Source: Mucilaginibacter boryungensis (GTDB lineage Bacteria > Bacteroidota > Bacteroidia > Sphingobacteriales > Sphingobacteriaceae). Taken from it: DNA of 64,000 nucleotides. The notes beneath the pieces were generated by a model, which did no database searches, was not told the DNA's origin, and saw only the letters and a list, made by a program, of their open reading frames with translations. Of this stretch, positions 35,325-44,894 are shown one piece after another (position 1 is the stretch's first letter; the number at the start of each line of letters is the position of its first letter). The DNA lies in the NCBI RefSeq assembly GCF_015221995.1, contig NZ_JADFFM010000001.1:248001-312000 (forward strand). The letters run 5' to 3'. The position numbers were made by a program, and so were the translations under genes.

Positions 35325-35942
35325 ATGTACCTGGTAAAAACGCCCTGGCTGCTTAAAAAGCTTTATCCTGCATTAACGTGGCATAAAAACAGGGATAACC
35401 GCTGTATTTATCTCACCTTTGACGACGGACCTATACCCATTGTTACACCATTTGTATTAAATATTTTAAAACAATACAATGCCCGCGCAACATTCTTTTG
35501 TATTGGCGACAATGTAAACAAGCATCCCGACATTTACAACACCTTATTAGCTGACGGCCACCGCGTTGGCAACCATACCTATAACCACTTGAAAGGCTGG
35601 AAGACGGATGATGAAACTTATACGGCTAATTTTTTAAAATGCGATGAGTTGCTGCACACCAATTTGTTCCGCCCGCCATATGGACGGATAAAGAGATCGC
35701 AGATACAAAGCTTGCGGAAAATCAACCCCGAATTAGAAATAATGATGTGGGATGTATTAAGCGGCGACTTTGACCAGCAGTTAACGCCCGAAGCCTGCTT
35801 GAAGAATGTAATAAAGCACACTGAAAATGGATCGGTAGTGGTGTTTCATGACAGTCTAAAAGCTTTCCCGCGGCTGGAATATGTTCTGCCACGAGCGCTG
35901 GGGTATTGGAGTGAACAGGGGTTTAGTTTTGAGGTGTTGTGA
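35325..35942 (+). CDS. Polysaccharide deacetylase family protein
   Basis: 205 residues from ATG 35325; a TTG at 35292 is in frame but less likely. The NodB domain begins at YLTFDDGPIP (the D-D metal/catalytic pair), followed by ATFFCIGDNV, GHRVGNHTYNH (H-x3-H metal ligands) and FRPPYGR. It removes N-acetyl groups from a sugar polymer, possibly peptidoglycan or an exopolysaccharide. No signal peptide is seen, though the first 20 residues are partly hydrophobic. It is divergent from the TolC gene. Confidence 0.92.
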   Translation: MYLVKTPWLLKKLYPALTWHKNRDNRCIYLTFDDGPIPIVTPFVLNILKQYNARATFFCIGDNVNKHPDIYNTLLADGHRVGNHTYNHLKGWKTDDETYTANFLKCDELLHTNLFRPPYGRIKRSQIQSLRKINPELEIMMWDVLSGDFDQQLTPEACLKNVIKHTENGSVVVFHDSLKAFPRLEYVLPRALGYWSEQGFSFEVL

Positions 35943-36186
35943 ATCCCCGATCCGTACTGCGCTGAATCTCCACCAATGAAATGATGTCGGGGTGCGTCTA
36001 TGATCACGAATTTTAACTTAATCTTCACCTCTATATGCCGATAACCCCTGAAATCCAAACTTAGTGTATCGGCGGATAAAATACCTATTGGTATATTTCC
36101 TTGTTGAAAATTGAGAAATATGCTCATTTCCTGATATTTTACGTCATTTAAACAATTATTTCTTTCAGGGTTTGGGTTAAATGTTT

Positions 36187-36194
36187 TAGTTTTG
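36187..36194 (+). promoter_or_regulatory. -7 element before sucA
   Basis: TAGTTTTG fits TAnnTTTG, and the ATG at 36219 leaves a leader of about 20 bases. The TTTG at 36171 is too close to serve as -33. Confidence 0.45.
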
Positions 36195-36218
36195 CAGGTA
36201 CTTACAGATCAATTTTAC

Positions 36219-39026
36219 ATGGATCGTCTTAATTACATCAATAGCGGAAACGCAGCCTACATCAGCGAATTATACGAAGCTTACCAGCAAGACCCGGAAT
36301 CGGTGGATTTTGGCTGGCAGAAATTTTTTGAAGGATTTGACTTTGGCCTTAGCGCCGAAGGTATGGCAGCGGCAGGGACAACGGGATCGACCCCGGAGCA
36401 TGTGTTGAAAGAAATTAATGTGCTGAACATGATTGATGGCTACCGCTCGCGGGGCCACCTGTTCACCAAAACCAACCCGGTGCGCGAACGCCGCAAGTAT
36501 TTCCCCGGTAAGGAACTGGAAACCTTTGGGCTGAGCGATGCGGACATGGATACCGTATTTAACGCTGGTGTTGAATTGGGCTTGGGTCCGGCCAAACTGC
36601 GCGATATACGCCAGCTGCTGGAAGATACCTATTGCCAAACCATAGGCGCCGAATATAAATACATGCGTAACCCTATAAAGGTTAAATGGTTTCAGGACCG
36701 CATGGAGCCTAAGCGCAATACGCCTAATTATACTGTTGAAGAAAAGAAGCAAATATTGGCCAAACTTAACCAGGCAGTAATATTTGAAAGCTTTTTGGGT
36801 ACTAAGTTTTTAGGGCAGAAACGCTTCTCGCTGGAAGGTGCCGAGGCATTGATACCGGCGCTAAACTCGGTAATTGTGAACGGTGCCGATATGGGTATCG
36901 AGGAATTTACCATTGGTATGGCCCACCGCGGCAGGTTGAACGTGCTGGCCAATATTATGGAGAAATCTTACAAAGAGATCTTCGCCGAATTCCAGGGTAA
37001 AAATTATGATGCCGATTCATCACACGGCGGCGACGTAAAATATCACCTGGGTTATTCAACCGACGTAGAGACCACCAGCGGTAAAAAAGTGCATTTAAGC
37101 CTTTGCCCCAACCCATCGCACCTGGAAACAGTTGACCCGGTGGTAGAAGGTTTAACCCGCTCTAAAATCGACTTTAAATACAACGGCGACTACAATAAAA
37201 TAGCGCCTATACTTATCCATGGCGATGCTTCGGTAGCAGGCCAGGGTATTGTTTACGAAGTTTTACAAATGGAAAAACTGGAAGGTTACCGCACCGGCGG
37301 TACCATTCACCTGGTTATAAATAACCAGATAGGTTTTACCACCAATTATAAAGACGCGCGCAGCAGCACTTACTGTACTGATGTAGCTAAAACGGTATTA
37401 GCGCCCGTATTTCACGTAAATGGCGATGATGTAGAAGCCCTTGCCTACGTAATTAATCTGGCCATGGAATACCGCCAAACATTTAACGGTGATGTTTTTA
37501 TTGATATATTGTGCTACCGCCGCTTCGGTCATAACGAGTCGGACGAGCCCAAGTTTACCCAGCCGGTATTATATAAGGCTATCGAAGCGCATCCTAATCC
37601 ATTAGAGATATACAAGCAAAAATTAATTGCCGAAAAGGTAATGGATGAAGCGGCTGCTAAAAAAGTGGAAACCGATTTCCGTGCGGTGCTGCAAAAAGAT
37701 CTGGATGCCAGCAAAGCCGAAGATAAATTTATTGAAAGCAAACCGATGTTCCTGGGTGCGTGGCAAGGTTTACACCTGGCTACCGACAAAGAAGTGACAG
37801 CCACCCAGGATACCGCTGTCCCTGAAAAGGAATTGGTTGAAATTGGCCAAAAAATAACAGAACTGCCTAAAGACAAGCAATTCTTCAAAAAAATTGAAAA
37901 GTTGTTTGAAGACCGCCGCAAAATGGTGGATACCACCAAAACCTTCGATTGGGCTATGGGCGAGTTATTGGCCTACGGAACTTTATTAAAAGAAGGCCAC
38001 CCGGTAAGGCTAAGCGGCGAGGACGTTAAACGTGGCACCTTCTCGCATCGCCATGCGGTGTTAACGCTGGTTGATTCGGAAGAGGAATATACACCGCTTA
38101 ATACACTTGATACAGAAGTAAAGTTTAGCATTTATAACTCGTTATTGTCTGAATATGGTGTATTGGGTTTTGAATATGGTTACGCTTTGGCTAACCCCAA
38201 TGCCCTTACGATTTGGGAAGCGCAATTTGGCGATTTCCTGAATGGAGCACAGATAATTGTTGACCAATACATTGCCAGTTCTGAAACCAAATGGCAACGT
38301 GGCAATGGTTTAGTATTGTTACTGCCACATGGATTTGAAGGCCAGGGTCCCGAGCATTCATCGGCACGTATTGAGCGCTTTATGGAGCTTTGCGCCGATA
38401 ATAATATCCAGGTTGCCAATTGCACTACCCCGGCTAACTTCTTCCATATTATGCGCCGCCAGTTAAAGCGCGATTTCCGTAAGCCGTTGGTGATCTTTTC
38501 ACCAAAAAGCTTACTGCGTCACCCGGCTTGTGTATCGCCAATGAAAGACTTTACCGAGGGCAAATTCCAGGAAATTATTGACGATACATACGTGGATGCT
38601 AAAAAAGTAAAACGTGTGCTGTTTGTATCAGGTAAATTATATTATGAATTACTGGAGAAACAACAGGCCGATAAACGCAAAGATGTAGCCATTGTACGTG
38701 TAGAACAATTGTACCCTACGCCGATCATCCAAATGCAGAAAATAAAAGCGAAATACAGCAATGCTAAGGATTTTATCTGGATACAGGAAGAACCTGAAAA
38801 TATGGGTGCCTGGCCATATATGCTGCGCAAATTCCGCAACAGCGATCTGAATCTGGATGTAATTTCGCGTAAGGAAAGCGCCAGCACAGCTACCGGTTAT
38901 GCCAAGCAGCATGCATCGCAACAGGCGTATATCATTAGCAAAGCTTTTGAATCACCTGTAAGCGAAGCAACAAAAGAGAAAATAACAAAGACAACGGCAA
39001 AAATGGATAAAGTTGTTGCCGACTAA
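36219..39026 (+). CDS. sucA: 2-oxoglutarate dehydrogenase E1 component
   Basis: 935 residues from ATG 36219 (MDRLNYINSGNAAYISELYEAY); a TTG at 36192 overlaps the -7 element. The thiamine pyrophosphate enzyme shows MAHRGRLNVLANIM, HGDASVAGQGIVYEVLQM, VINNQIGFTT and the C-terminal transketolase-like part with LPHGFEGQGPEHSSARIERF. It decarboxylates 2-oxoglutarate in the TCA cycle and passes the succinyl group to E2. sucB follows 92 bases downstream behind a hairpin. Confidence 0.97.
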   Translation: MDRLNYINSGNAAYISELYEAYQQDPESVDFGWQKFFEGFDFGLSAEGMAAAGTTGSTPEHVLKEINVLNMIDGYRSRGHLFTKTNPVRERRKYFPGKELETFGLSDADMDTVFNAGVELGLGPAKLRDIRQLLEDTYCQTIGAEYKYMRNPIKVKWFQDRMEPKRNTPNYTVEEKKQILAKLNQAVIFESFLGTKFLGQKRFSLEGAEALIPALNSVIVNGADMGIEEFTIGMAHRGRLNVLANIMEKSYKEIFAEFQGKNYDADSSHGGDVKYHLGYSTDVETTSGKKVHLSLCPNPSHLETVDPVVEGLTRSKIDFKYNGDYNKIAPILIHGDASVAGQGIVYEVLQMEKLEGYRTGGTIHLVINNQIGFTTNYKDARSSTYCTDVAKTVLAPVFHVNGDDVEALAYVINLAMEYRQTFNGDVFIDILCYRRFGHNESDEPKFTQPVLYKAIEAHPNPLEIYKQKLIAEKVMDEAAAKKVETDFRAVLQKDLDASKAEDKFIESKPMFLGAWQGLHLATDKEVTATQDTAVPEKELVEIGQKITELPKDKQFFKKIEKLFEDRRKMVDTTKTFDWAMGELLAYGTLLKEGHPVRLSGEDVKRGTFSHRHAVLTLVDSEEEYTPLNTLDTEVKFSIYNSLLSEYGVLGFEYGYALANPNALTIWEAQFGDFLNGAQIIVDQYIASSETKWQRGNGLVLLLPHGFEGQGPEHSSARIERFMELCADNNIQVANCTTPANFFHIMRRQLKRDFRKPLVIFSPKSLLRHPACVSPMKDFTEGKFQEIIDDTYVDAKKVKRVLFVSGKLYYELLEKQQADKRKDVAIVRVEQLYPTPIIQMQKIKAKYSNAKDFIWIQEEPENMGAWPYMLRKFRNSDLNLDVISRKESASTATGYAKQHASQQAYIISKAFESPVSEATKEKITKTTAKMDKVVAD

Positions 39027-39029
39027 TTA

Positions 39030-39084
39030 GTTTTGAGTAATAAGTTTTGAGTGATGAGTTGACTCAAAACTCACTACTCAAAAC
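39030..39084. repeat. Long hairpin between sucA and sucB
   Basis: Two 22-base arms (39030-39051 and 39063-39084) are complementary at 20 positions, with an 11-base loop. The arms are built from the repeated word TTTTGAGT. It sits inside an otherwise continuous operon. Confidence 0.75.
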
Positions 39085-39118
39085 CCATCACTACATAAAA
39101 CTTATAACCTAAAGAAAC

Positions 39119-40699
39119 ATGAGTTTAGAGATCAAAGTGCCTGCCGTAGGCGAATCTATTACCGAAGTAACGCTATCGCGCTGGATAAAAAAAACCGGCG
39201 ACGTGGTAGCCATGGATGAAGTGATAGCCGAACTGGAATCGGACAAAGCCACCTTTGAATTAACTGCCGAAAAAGCCGGCACTTTAACTACACTGGTAAA
39301 TGAGGGCGACACTTTGCCAATTGGCGCTGCTGTAGCTAAAATAGACGAAGGCGCTGGTGCACCAGTGGCAGCAGAAGGTAGCAATACCACTCCTGCTTCG
39401 CAACCTGTAGTTGCTGAAAGCAAACCGGCTGCAACGGTCGCTGCCCCGGCAACCGGAGCGACTATTGAAGTTAAAGTACCAGCCGTAGGCGAATCTATAA
39501 CCGAAGTAACCTTGTCGCGCTGGATAAAAAAAGACGGCGACCAGGTGGCTATGGACGAAGCTATTGCCGAGCTGGAATCGGATAAAGCTACTTTTGAATT
39601 GACTGCCGAACAAGCAGGTACACTTAAAACTCTGGCTAAAGAAGGTGATGTATTGCCAATTGGCGCGGTAGTTTGTTCTATTGCAGCCTCTGGCCAAGCA
39701 GCAGTTGCAAGTAGCAGTAGCACTCCTGCTGCAGCAACTGCCACTGCTCCTGCAACTCAAAACACTTCTTACGCCGCAGGCACACCATCACCTGCTGCCG
39801 GTAAAATATTGGCTGAAAAAGGTGTTGACCCTGCATCGGTGAGTGGTACAGGCGTAGGTGGCCGTATCACTAAGGCTGATGCTATTACTGCAGATAAGGT
39901 GAACGAAAATCCGCAAACAACCAGTTCGCCATCGCCTACAAAAATACCTTTACCACCGGCTACGCCTGCCGTAAGCGCTGCGCCAAGCAAGCCTGACGAA
40001 CGTGGCGAGCGTCGCGAAAAAATGTCGAACCTGCGTAAAACTGTAGCACGACGTTTAGTTGCTGTGAAAAACGAAACTGCCATGCTGACCACCTTTAACG
40101 AGGTGGACATGTCGCCGATTATGGAATTGCGTGGTAAGTACAAAGATAAATTTAAAGAGAAGCATGGTGTTGGCCTGGGCTTTATGTCTTTCTTTACCAA
40201 AGCGGTAACTGAAGCATTAAAAGAATGGCCTGCAGTTGGCGCACGTATAGAGAACGAGGAGATCGTTTACAGCAACTTTGCTGATATTTCTATCGCGGTA
40301 TCGGCCCCTAAAGGTTTAGTAGTTCCGGTAATTCGTAATGCCGATAGCATGAGCCTGGCTGAAATTGAAAAAGCTATAGTAGTATTAGCAGGTAAAGCCC
40401 GCGAAAGCAAACTGACTTTAGAAGAAATGACCGGCGGTACCTTCACTATCACCAATGGTGGGGTGTTTGGTTCTATGATGTCTACGCCGATCATCAACTC
40501 GCCGCAGTCGGCCATATTGGGTATGCACAATATTATTGAGCGCCCTGTTGCTGTAAACGGACAAGTAGTAATACGCCCGATGATGTACCTGGCCCTGTCA
40601 TACGATCATCGTATCATTGATGGCCGCGAGTCGGTAAGCTTCCTGGTACGCGTTAAACAATTACTGGAAGACCCAGCAAGGTTGTTGTTGGGGGTGTAA
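39119..40699 (+). CDS. sucB: Dihydrolipoyllysine succinyltransferase (2-oxoglutarate dehydrogenase E2) with two lipoyl domains
   Basis: 526 residues. Two lipoyl domains, at 1-78 and 115-192, are nearly identical ([13 protein letters not shown]...[13 protein letters not shown] in both), with lipoyl lysines at about 43 and 156. Ala/Pro-rich linkers, a peripheral subunit-binding domain (about 220-255, [20 protein letters not shown]) and the catalytic domain with [16 protein letters not shown] (His about 497) follow. The usual SucB has one lipoyl domain and about 400-420 residues; the extra one explains the length. It forms the E2 core of the complex with SucA and lipoamide dehydrogenase. Confidence 0.96.
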   Translation: MSLEIKVPAVGESITEVTLSRWIKKTGDVVAMDEVIAELESDKATFELTAEKAGTLTTLVNEGDTLPIGAAVAKIDEGAGAPVAAEGSNTTPASQPVVAESKPAATVAAPATGATIEVKVPAVGESITEVTLSRWIKKDGDQVAMDEAIAELESDKATFELTAEQAGTLKTLAKEGDVLPIGAVVCSIAASGQAAVASSSSTPAAATATAPATQNTSYAAGTPSPAAGKILAEKGVDPASVSGTGVGGRITKADAITADKVNENPQTTSSPSPTKIPLPPATPAVSAAPSKPDERGERREKMSNLRKTVARRLVAVKNETAMLTTFNEVDMSPIMELRGKYKDKFKEKHGVGLGFMSFFTKAVTEALKEWPAVGARIENEEIVYSNFADISIAVSAPKGLVVPVIRNADSMSLAEIEKAIVVLAGKARESKLTLEEMTGGTFTITNGGVFGSMMSTPIINSPQSAILGMHNIIERPVAVNGQVVIRPMMYLALSYDHRIIDGRESVSFLVRVKQLLEDPARLLLGV

Positions 40700-40707
40700 G
40701 TTAGTGA

Positions 40708-40732
40708 TTAGAGATTAGTTAATCAGAGATTA
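40708..40732. repeat. 25-bp dispersed repeat, copy 2 (inverse)
   Basis: Exact reverse complement of 7357-7381. It lies just after the sucB stop and before its terminator. Confidence 0.75.
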
Positions 40733-40746
40733 GTCTTTGCAATATT

Positions 40747-40774
40747 AAAACCCGGCTTTTAGCCGGGTTTTTTG
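40747..40774 (+). terminator. Rho-independent terminator after sucAB
   Basis: AAACCCGGCT and AGCCGGGTTT with a short T loop, followed by more T. Confidence 0.9.
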
Positions 40775-40791
40775 TTTTTACACGTTGGTTA

Positions 40792-41259
40792 TCACACTAA
40801 CTTCCTTAGCGCTACAATCGCCCCGATATGCAAACCTTCATGGAATGGTATAAAAGCAACCGCGTCTTCAACACTGTGCAATTCGGCGCCGTAACGGGTT
40901 GTCCAGGTAGGGTAATTGTCGAACATATCAGTTTTCCGGTCGGCTTCAAACTGTGCAAGTGTGCTGAAGAATAACTCTCTTATTTGATTCAGATCGTCGG
41001 CTGCATAAAACCTTTCGGGTTTGGTGCCGGGTTTGTAGGTTTCAAAAAACTCTTCGCTTACCATAACGGGTAACGATAAACCCGCGCGTTTATACCATAT
41101 GCCACATTGCGCGGCAATCATATGGCCCAGATTCCATATAATGTTATTATTGAACCCGACAGGGATGGTGTTCAGTTGGTCAATTGTAAGCGCGTCTAAA
41201 GTGTTAAGTATAGTTTGGCGTGGTTTTGTGATAATATCCATGTGTTGGCTCATGTGCAT
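40792..41259 (-). CDS. DinB family protein
   Basis: 155 residues (149 from the Met at 41241, which may be the better start). A four-helix bundle is suggested, with metal-ligand positions in NLGHMIAAQCGI and PFHEGLHIGAIVALRK, the H...H-x3-H pattern of DinB/YfiT proteins. Members include thiol-dependent transferases, but most are uncharacterised. It is a single gene, convergent with sucAB. Confidence 0.88.
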   Translation of the reverse strand: MHMSQHMDIITKPRQTILNTLDALTIDQLNTIPVGFNNNIIWNLGHMIAAQCGIWYKRAGLSLPVMVSEEFFETYKPGTKPERFYAADDLNQIRELFFSTLAQFEADRKTDMFDNYPTWTTRYGAELHSVEDAVAFIPFHEGLHIGAIVALRKLV

Positions 41260-41401
41260 TTTTAGTTATGTTGCTGCAAACATAATTAATTCAATCCTTC
41301 CAACGTTTTAAAAAATCGCCGCCGGTTTGTAGTCTCTATACAGAATTACCGCCTTAACGGTGTTTTATTATACCTTTACAAAAAATTCACAGCTGCCATA
41401 A

Positions 41402-43120
41402 ATGCCGGATACTGCACTAAATACCCCTCAACGATCGGACAAGCCCATCTGGTATTTCCTGCTTTGCTGGACGCTGCTGAATACCCTGCAATCCTACACG
41501 CTGGAACTGCACCCCGATGAAGCTTACTACTGGCTTTATTCCCGCTTTTTAGATTGGGGTTATTATGACCACCCGCCTATGGTGGCTATTTTTATTAAGT
41601 TGGGCGATGCCATAATGCATAACGAATTGGGCTTGCGCCTGATGACCATTTTAGCCAGCAGCACCTCAATTTATTTACTTTGGCTGATATTAAAGCGTTA
41701 TGCTATTGAAGCGCGGTGGTTTATTTTGGTCATGTCGGGGGTGCTCATCTTTCATATTTATGGTTTTACTACTACGCCCGATGTTCCGCTGTTTTTCTTC
41801 ACCACGCTGTTCTATTACATCTACCAAAAATATATTGATGAGGATAAATTGAAGTGGGCATTGTTGCTAGCGGTGATTATTGCCGGTTTACTGTACAGTA
41901 AATACCATGGCGTGTTGCTCATCGGCTTTACCGTTTTATCAAATATTAAGTTGCTGAAACGCCGCAGTTTTTATCTCATTGTTGGGTTGTCAGCCATATT
42001 ATACTTGCCGCATATTTTATGGCAGGTAAACCATAACTATCCATCACTAAATTACCATTTGTACGAGCGCTCGGCCGAGGTATACGATCCTATAACTACG
42101 CTGCTTTATTTTCCCGGACAAATATTAATGGCAGGCCCCCTGATAGGCTGGTTCCTGTTCTACCTGGCGTTTAGCATCAGGGTGAAAGATACTTTTATCC
42201 GCGGTCTGCTGGTTAACCTGATTGGGACGGTAATTTTCTTTTGGCTGAATACCCTGAAAGGCGAAGTACAATCGCATTGGACTTTAATTGCCTTTGCGCC
42301 GCTGACCATGCTGGTATTGATCCGCTTTAAGCAGCTGAACAATTTCCCCAAGTGGTTTGCTAAACTGGCGGTGGCTAACCTGCTTTTAATAGTTGCGCTG
42401 AGGATAGCCTTAATATCGCCTCCTGATTTTATCAAAAACAGTTCACGTTTTCAAAGCTATTATGGCTACCGCCAGTGGGCAAAGCAAGTGAAGCAGCGGG
42501 CAGGCAATAACTACGTGATATTTATCAGCGGTTTTCAGGAACCGTCCAAGTATTGTTATTATACCAATTCGCTGAAAGGGTTCTCGTACGATGGCCGCGA
42601 GTACCGCCGCACCCAGTTTGATATTTGGCCTATCGAGGATAATATGCAGCACAAGCGCGCCTATTACATTATGGACTTCCGTGGCAGTGGCTTAGTGCTG
42701 GATAGTTTTAAAACCGCACGGGGGTTATGGCATGGCATATGGGTAGATAGTGTACGGACATTTCAAAAAGTGGATATTAGTACTAAAGAACATACTATTA
42801 AAGCAAGTCCCGGACAAAGTATTGTAATGGATTTGACGATTAACAACCCGTATAATTATCCCATCAATTTTAAGAATGAAACTTACCCGCATGAGACGGT
42901 GATGGCTGCCTGTTTTTTGCAAAATGAAAAGAATAAGTTCCCATTCAGGGCTGGGGCCGATTTTGGGCTAATTACTATTCAGCCACATCAAGCCGTGCCT
43001 TATCACTTTATATTTAAAGCGCCGCCTGTAAAAGGGAAATACGAATTGATTTTTTCTATCCGCACCAACCCTTTCCCGGGCGGGCGTAACAGTCGTGCCA
43101 TTAACTTTACTGTTGAATAA
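41402..43120 (+). CDS. Glycosyltransferase family 39-like membrane protein (PMT_2)
   Basis: 572 residues. After a first helix comes LELHPDEAYYWLYS and LDWGYYDHPPMVA, the catalytic acidic loop of PMT/ArnT enzymes, then about ten membrane helices to residue ~330. Residues 350-572 form a soluble domain with beta-sandwich character (PGQSIVMDLTINNPYNYPI). These enzymes transfer a sugar from a polyprenyl-phosphate donor in the periplasm; the acceptor here is unknown. TACCTTTA at 41371-41378 is a possible -7 element. The next gene starts 7 bases after the stop. Confidence 0.88.
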   Translation: MPDTALNTPQRSDKPIWYFLLCWTLLNTLQSYTLELHPDEAYYWLYSRFLDWGYYDHPPMVAIFIKLGDAIMHNELGLRLMTILASSTSIYLLWLILKRYAIEARWFILVMSGVLIFHIYGFTTTPDVPLFFFTTLFYYIYQKYIDEDKLKWALLLAVIIAGLLYSKYHGVLLIGFTVLSNIKLLKRRSFYLIVGLSAILYLPHILWQVNHNYPSLNYHLYERSAEVYDPITTLLYFPGQILMAGPLIGWFLFYLAFSIRVKDTFIRGLLVNLIGTVIFFWLNTLKGEVQSHWTLIAFAPLTMLVLIRFKQLNNFPKWFAKLAVANLLLIVALRIALISPPDFIKNSSRFQSYYGYRQWAKQVKQRAGNNYVIFISGFQEPSKYCYYTNSLKGFSYDGREYRRTQFDIWPIEDNMQHKRAYYIMDFRGSGLVLDSFKTARGLWHGIWVDSVRTFQKVDISTKEHTIKASPGQSIVMDLTINNPYNYPINFKNETYPHETVMAACFLQNEKNKFPFRAGADFGLITIQPHQAVPYHFIFKAPPVKGKYELIFSIRTNPFPGGRNSRAINFTVE

Positions 43121-43127
43121 TATTGCT

Positions 43128-44156
43128 ATGATCAAAAAGATATATCTGCCATTAATTCTATTTATCGCCTGTTTCATCACAACCCGCGCGCAAACTGTCG
43201 ATGTGCACTTTAACGGGTTGGGTTTTTTAGATAACCACGAATACAAAGAGTTTGTAGACCGCTCGCACACGTATTCCGGTACACGCCTGGCGCTTGATTT
43301 TGGCCTGCGCCTTGATTCGGTAAACAGCTTTGTGGTAGGGGTGAACGGATTGCATGAATTTGGTGCGAAGCCTTTCTTTGGTAAGGTTGACCCGGTAGCT
43401 TACTACCAATACAAAAGTTCGAAATGGCAGTTTAACGCTGGCGAATTCCCCCGCGAAGGTTTAGTAAGCAACTACCCCCGCGCTTTGCTGAATGATACAC
43501 TGCGTTACTTTCGACCCAATATTGAAGGTTTGCTGGCGCGGTATCAAAGCCATCACGGCTATGAAACATTTTGGCTGGACTGGGTAAGCCGCCAAACAGT
43601 TACCGACCGCGAGCAATTTATTTTTGGCGCATCGGGGAAATACACACCTAAAAAGGATGGCAGCTTTTATATCTCACACTATTTTTTATTACTGCACGAT
43701 GCCGGTGCGGAGGTATTATTACCCACCGACCATATCAACGACAACGGCGGCGCACAGGTGCGCCTGGGTATGGACTTTAGCCGTAAACAGTCTACATTCG
43801 ATTCGCTTTCTGTTGAGGCGGGAGGCATGATATCGCTGGAACGCTCACGCGGGGTAGATGGTTTCCAGGTGCCTAAAGGATTCGTAGCCAGTGTTTACCT
43901 GAGTTACCATAAAATAGCCTTGTTTGATGAGTTTTATGCCGGGCAGGGCCACCATATTGTATATGGCGATTCCTACTACTCGAAAAAGACATATAACCGC
44001 TTAGATGTGATCTATACGCCTTTCCTGTTTAAGAACATTAAGGGACAGTTTGTGTTCAGTTTTCACCAAACCCCTGAAAGTACAGGCAGCAACCAGGAGG
44101 TATTCCGGATAACTTACGATTTGGGGCGAAAAACTATAGCTAAATTTAAAGATTGA
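43128..44156 (+). CDS. Predicted outer membrane beta-barrel protein, unknown function
   Basis: 342 residues from ATG 43128. A signal peptide (MIKKIYLPLILFIACFITTRAQ) leads into amphipathic strands with aromatic ends and alternating residues, as in porin-like barrels (GTRLALDFGLRLDSVNSFVVG, SKWQFNAGEFP). I do not recognise the family. It begins 7 bases after the GT39-like gene, so the two are an operon, and a role in export or display of a surface glycan is possible but not shown. Confidence 0.75.
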   Translation: MIKKIYLPLILFIACFITTRAQTVDVHFNGLGFLDNHEYKEFVDRSHTYSGTRLALDFGLRLDSVNSFVVGVNGLHEFGAKPFFGKVDPVAYYQYKSSKWQFNAGEFPREGLVSNYPRALLNDTLRYFRPNIEGLLARYQSHHGYETFWLDWVSRQTVTDREQFIFGASGKYTPKKDGSFYISHYFLLLHDAGAEVLLPTDHINDNGGAQVRLGMDFSRKQSTFDSLSVEAGGMISLERSRGVDGFQVPKGFVASVYLSYHKIALFDEFYAGQGHHIVYGDSYYSKKTYNRLDVIYTPFLFKNIKGQFVFSFHQTPESTGSNQEVFRITYDLGRKTIAKFKD

Positions 44157-44164
44157 TCGAAAGA

Positions 44165-44194
44165 AAAGCCCCGAATTCGTCAGGGCTTTTTTTA
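44165..44194 (+). terminator. Terminator between convergent genes
   Basis: AAAGCCC and GGGCTTT with a loop of about 14 bases, then a T-run. It serves the plus-strand barrel gene. Confidence 0.75.
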
Positions 44195-44200
44195 TGCAGC

Positions 44201-44725
44201 TCAGGATTTGCTTACCGGGACAACCAGTTCGATGTTAACCTGGTCGGGTGTGCCGCTGCGGTCAATCCCATATTCTTTGGGGTTTACCTTAAAGCCGCCT
44301 TTAAACACGCCTTCGTTGCCTTTATCATCAAAAGTAAAGCGGATGGTTACGGGCTTGGTAACGCCTTTCATAGTCAGGTTGCCCTCGGCCTCGTAACCAT
44401 TCCCGGCTTTTTTTACCGACGATGACACGAAGCGGATGGTAGGATATTTTTCAGCGCCCAGGGCATCCTTAGCATGGCTGTTTTTCAGAAAAAAGCCTGT
44501 CGCTATGTTTTCCACCTCAATACTTGCTGAAATTTTAGCCTGCTCAGGGTGTGCCTTGTCAAAGTTTATATCGGCTTTCAGGCCCTCAAAGGCACCATGG
44601 ATCTTCCCGCCCGAAAATTTCACTATAGATTCGCCGCTTTTTACTTTCCAGTTGCCCAGTAATAAGGCAAATGCCGATGTGCTGATGATCAGTAAGGCAA
44701 TCACCGGATACATAATTTTTTTCAT
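44201..44725 (-). CDS. YceI family protein
   Basis: 174 residues. A signal peptide (MKKIMYPVIALLIISTSAFA) precedes the YceI lipocalin-like domain: WKVKSGESIVKFSGGKIHGAF, INFDKAHPEQAKISASIEV, GNLTMKGVTKPVTIRFTF. YceI proteins bind polyisoprenoids in the periplasm; the role is otherwise unknown. It is a single gene. Confidence 0.93.
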   Translation of the reverse strand: MKKIMYPVIALLIISTSAFALLLGNWKVKSGESIVKFSGGKIHGAFEGLKADINFDKAHPEQAKISASIEVENIATGFFLKNSHAKDALGAEKYPTIRFVSSSVKKAGNGYEAEGNLTMKGVTKPVTIRFTFDDKGNEGVFKGGFKVNPKEYGIDRSGTPDQVNIELVVPVSKS

Positions 44726-44839
44726 AGAGTCGTTTTTTAGATGTTAATGATAAACTTTGAGATCAAAGCCCTTTACTACAACTACGCACCATTTTTACAA
44801 GCGGTTGCCTATGAGTTAACCCTAATCTAAATAAACTGC

Positions 44840-44872
44840 AAAAAGCCGCATCGACTGTAAGTCTATGCGGCT
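44840..44872 (-). terminator. Terminator after the NmrA-like gene
   Basis: On the minus strand, AAGCCGCAT and ATGCGGCTT form the stem, with an inner GAC/GTC pair, and TTTTT follows. Confidence 0.85.
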
Positions 44873-44894
44873 TCGCTGGATTCAATAATTTATT

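Noticed and set aside
39109..39760. Long minus-strand open frames opposite sucB
   Set aside because: They are antisense to the repeated lipoyl domains and Ala/Pro linkers, where codon bias keeps the other strand open. They show repeated Ser/Ala-rich nonsense.
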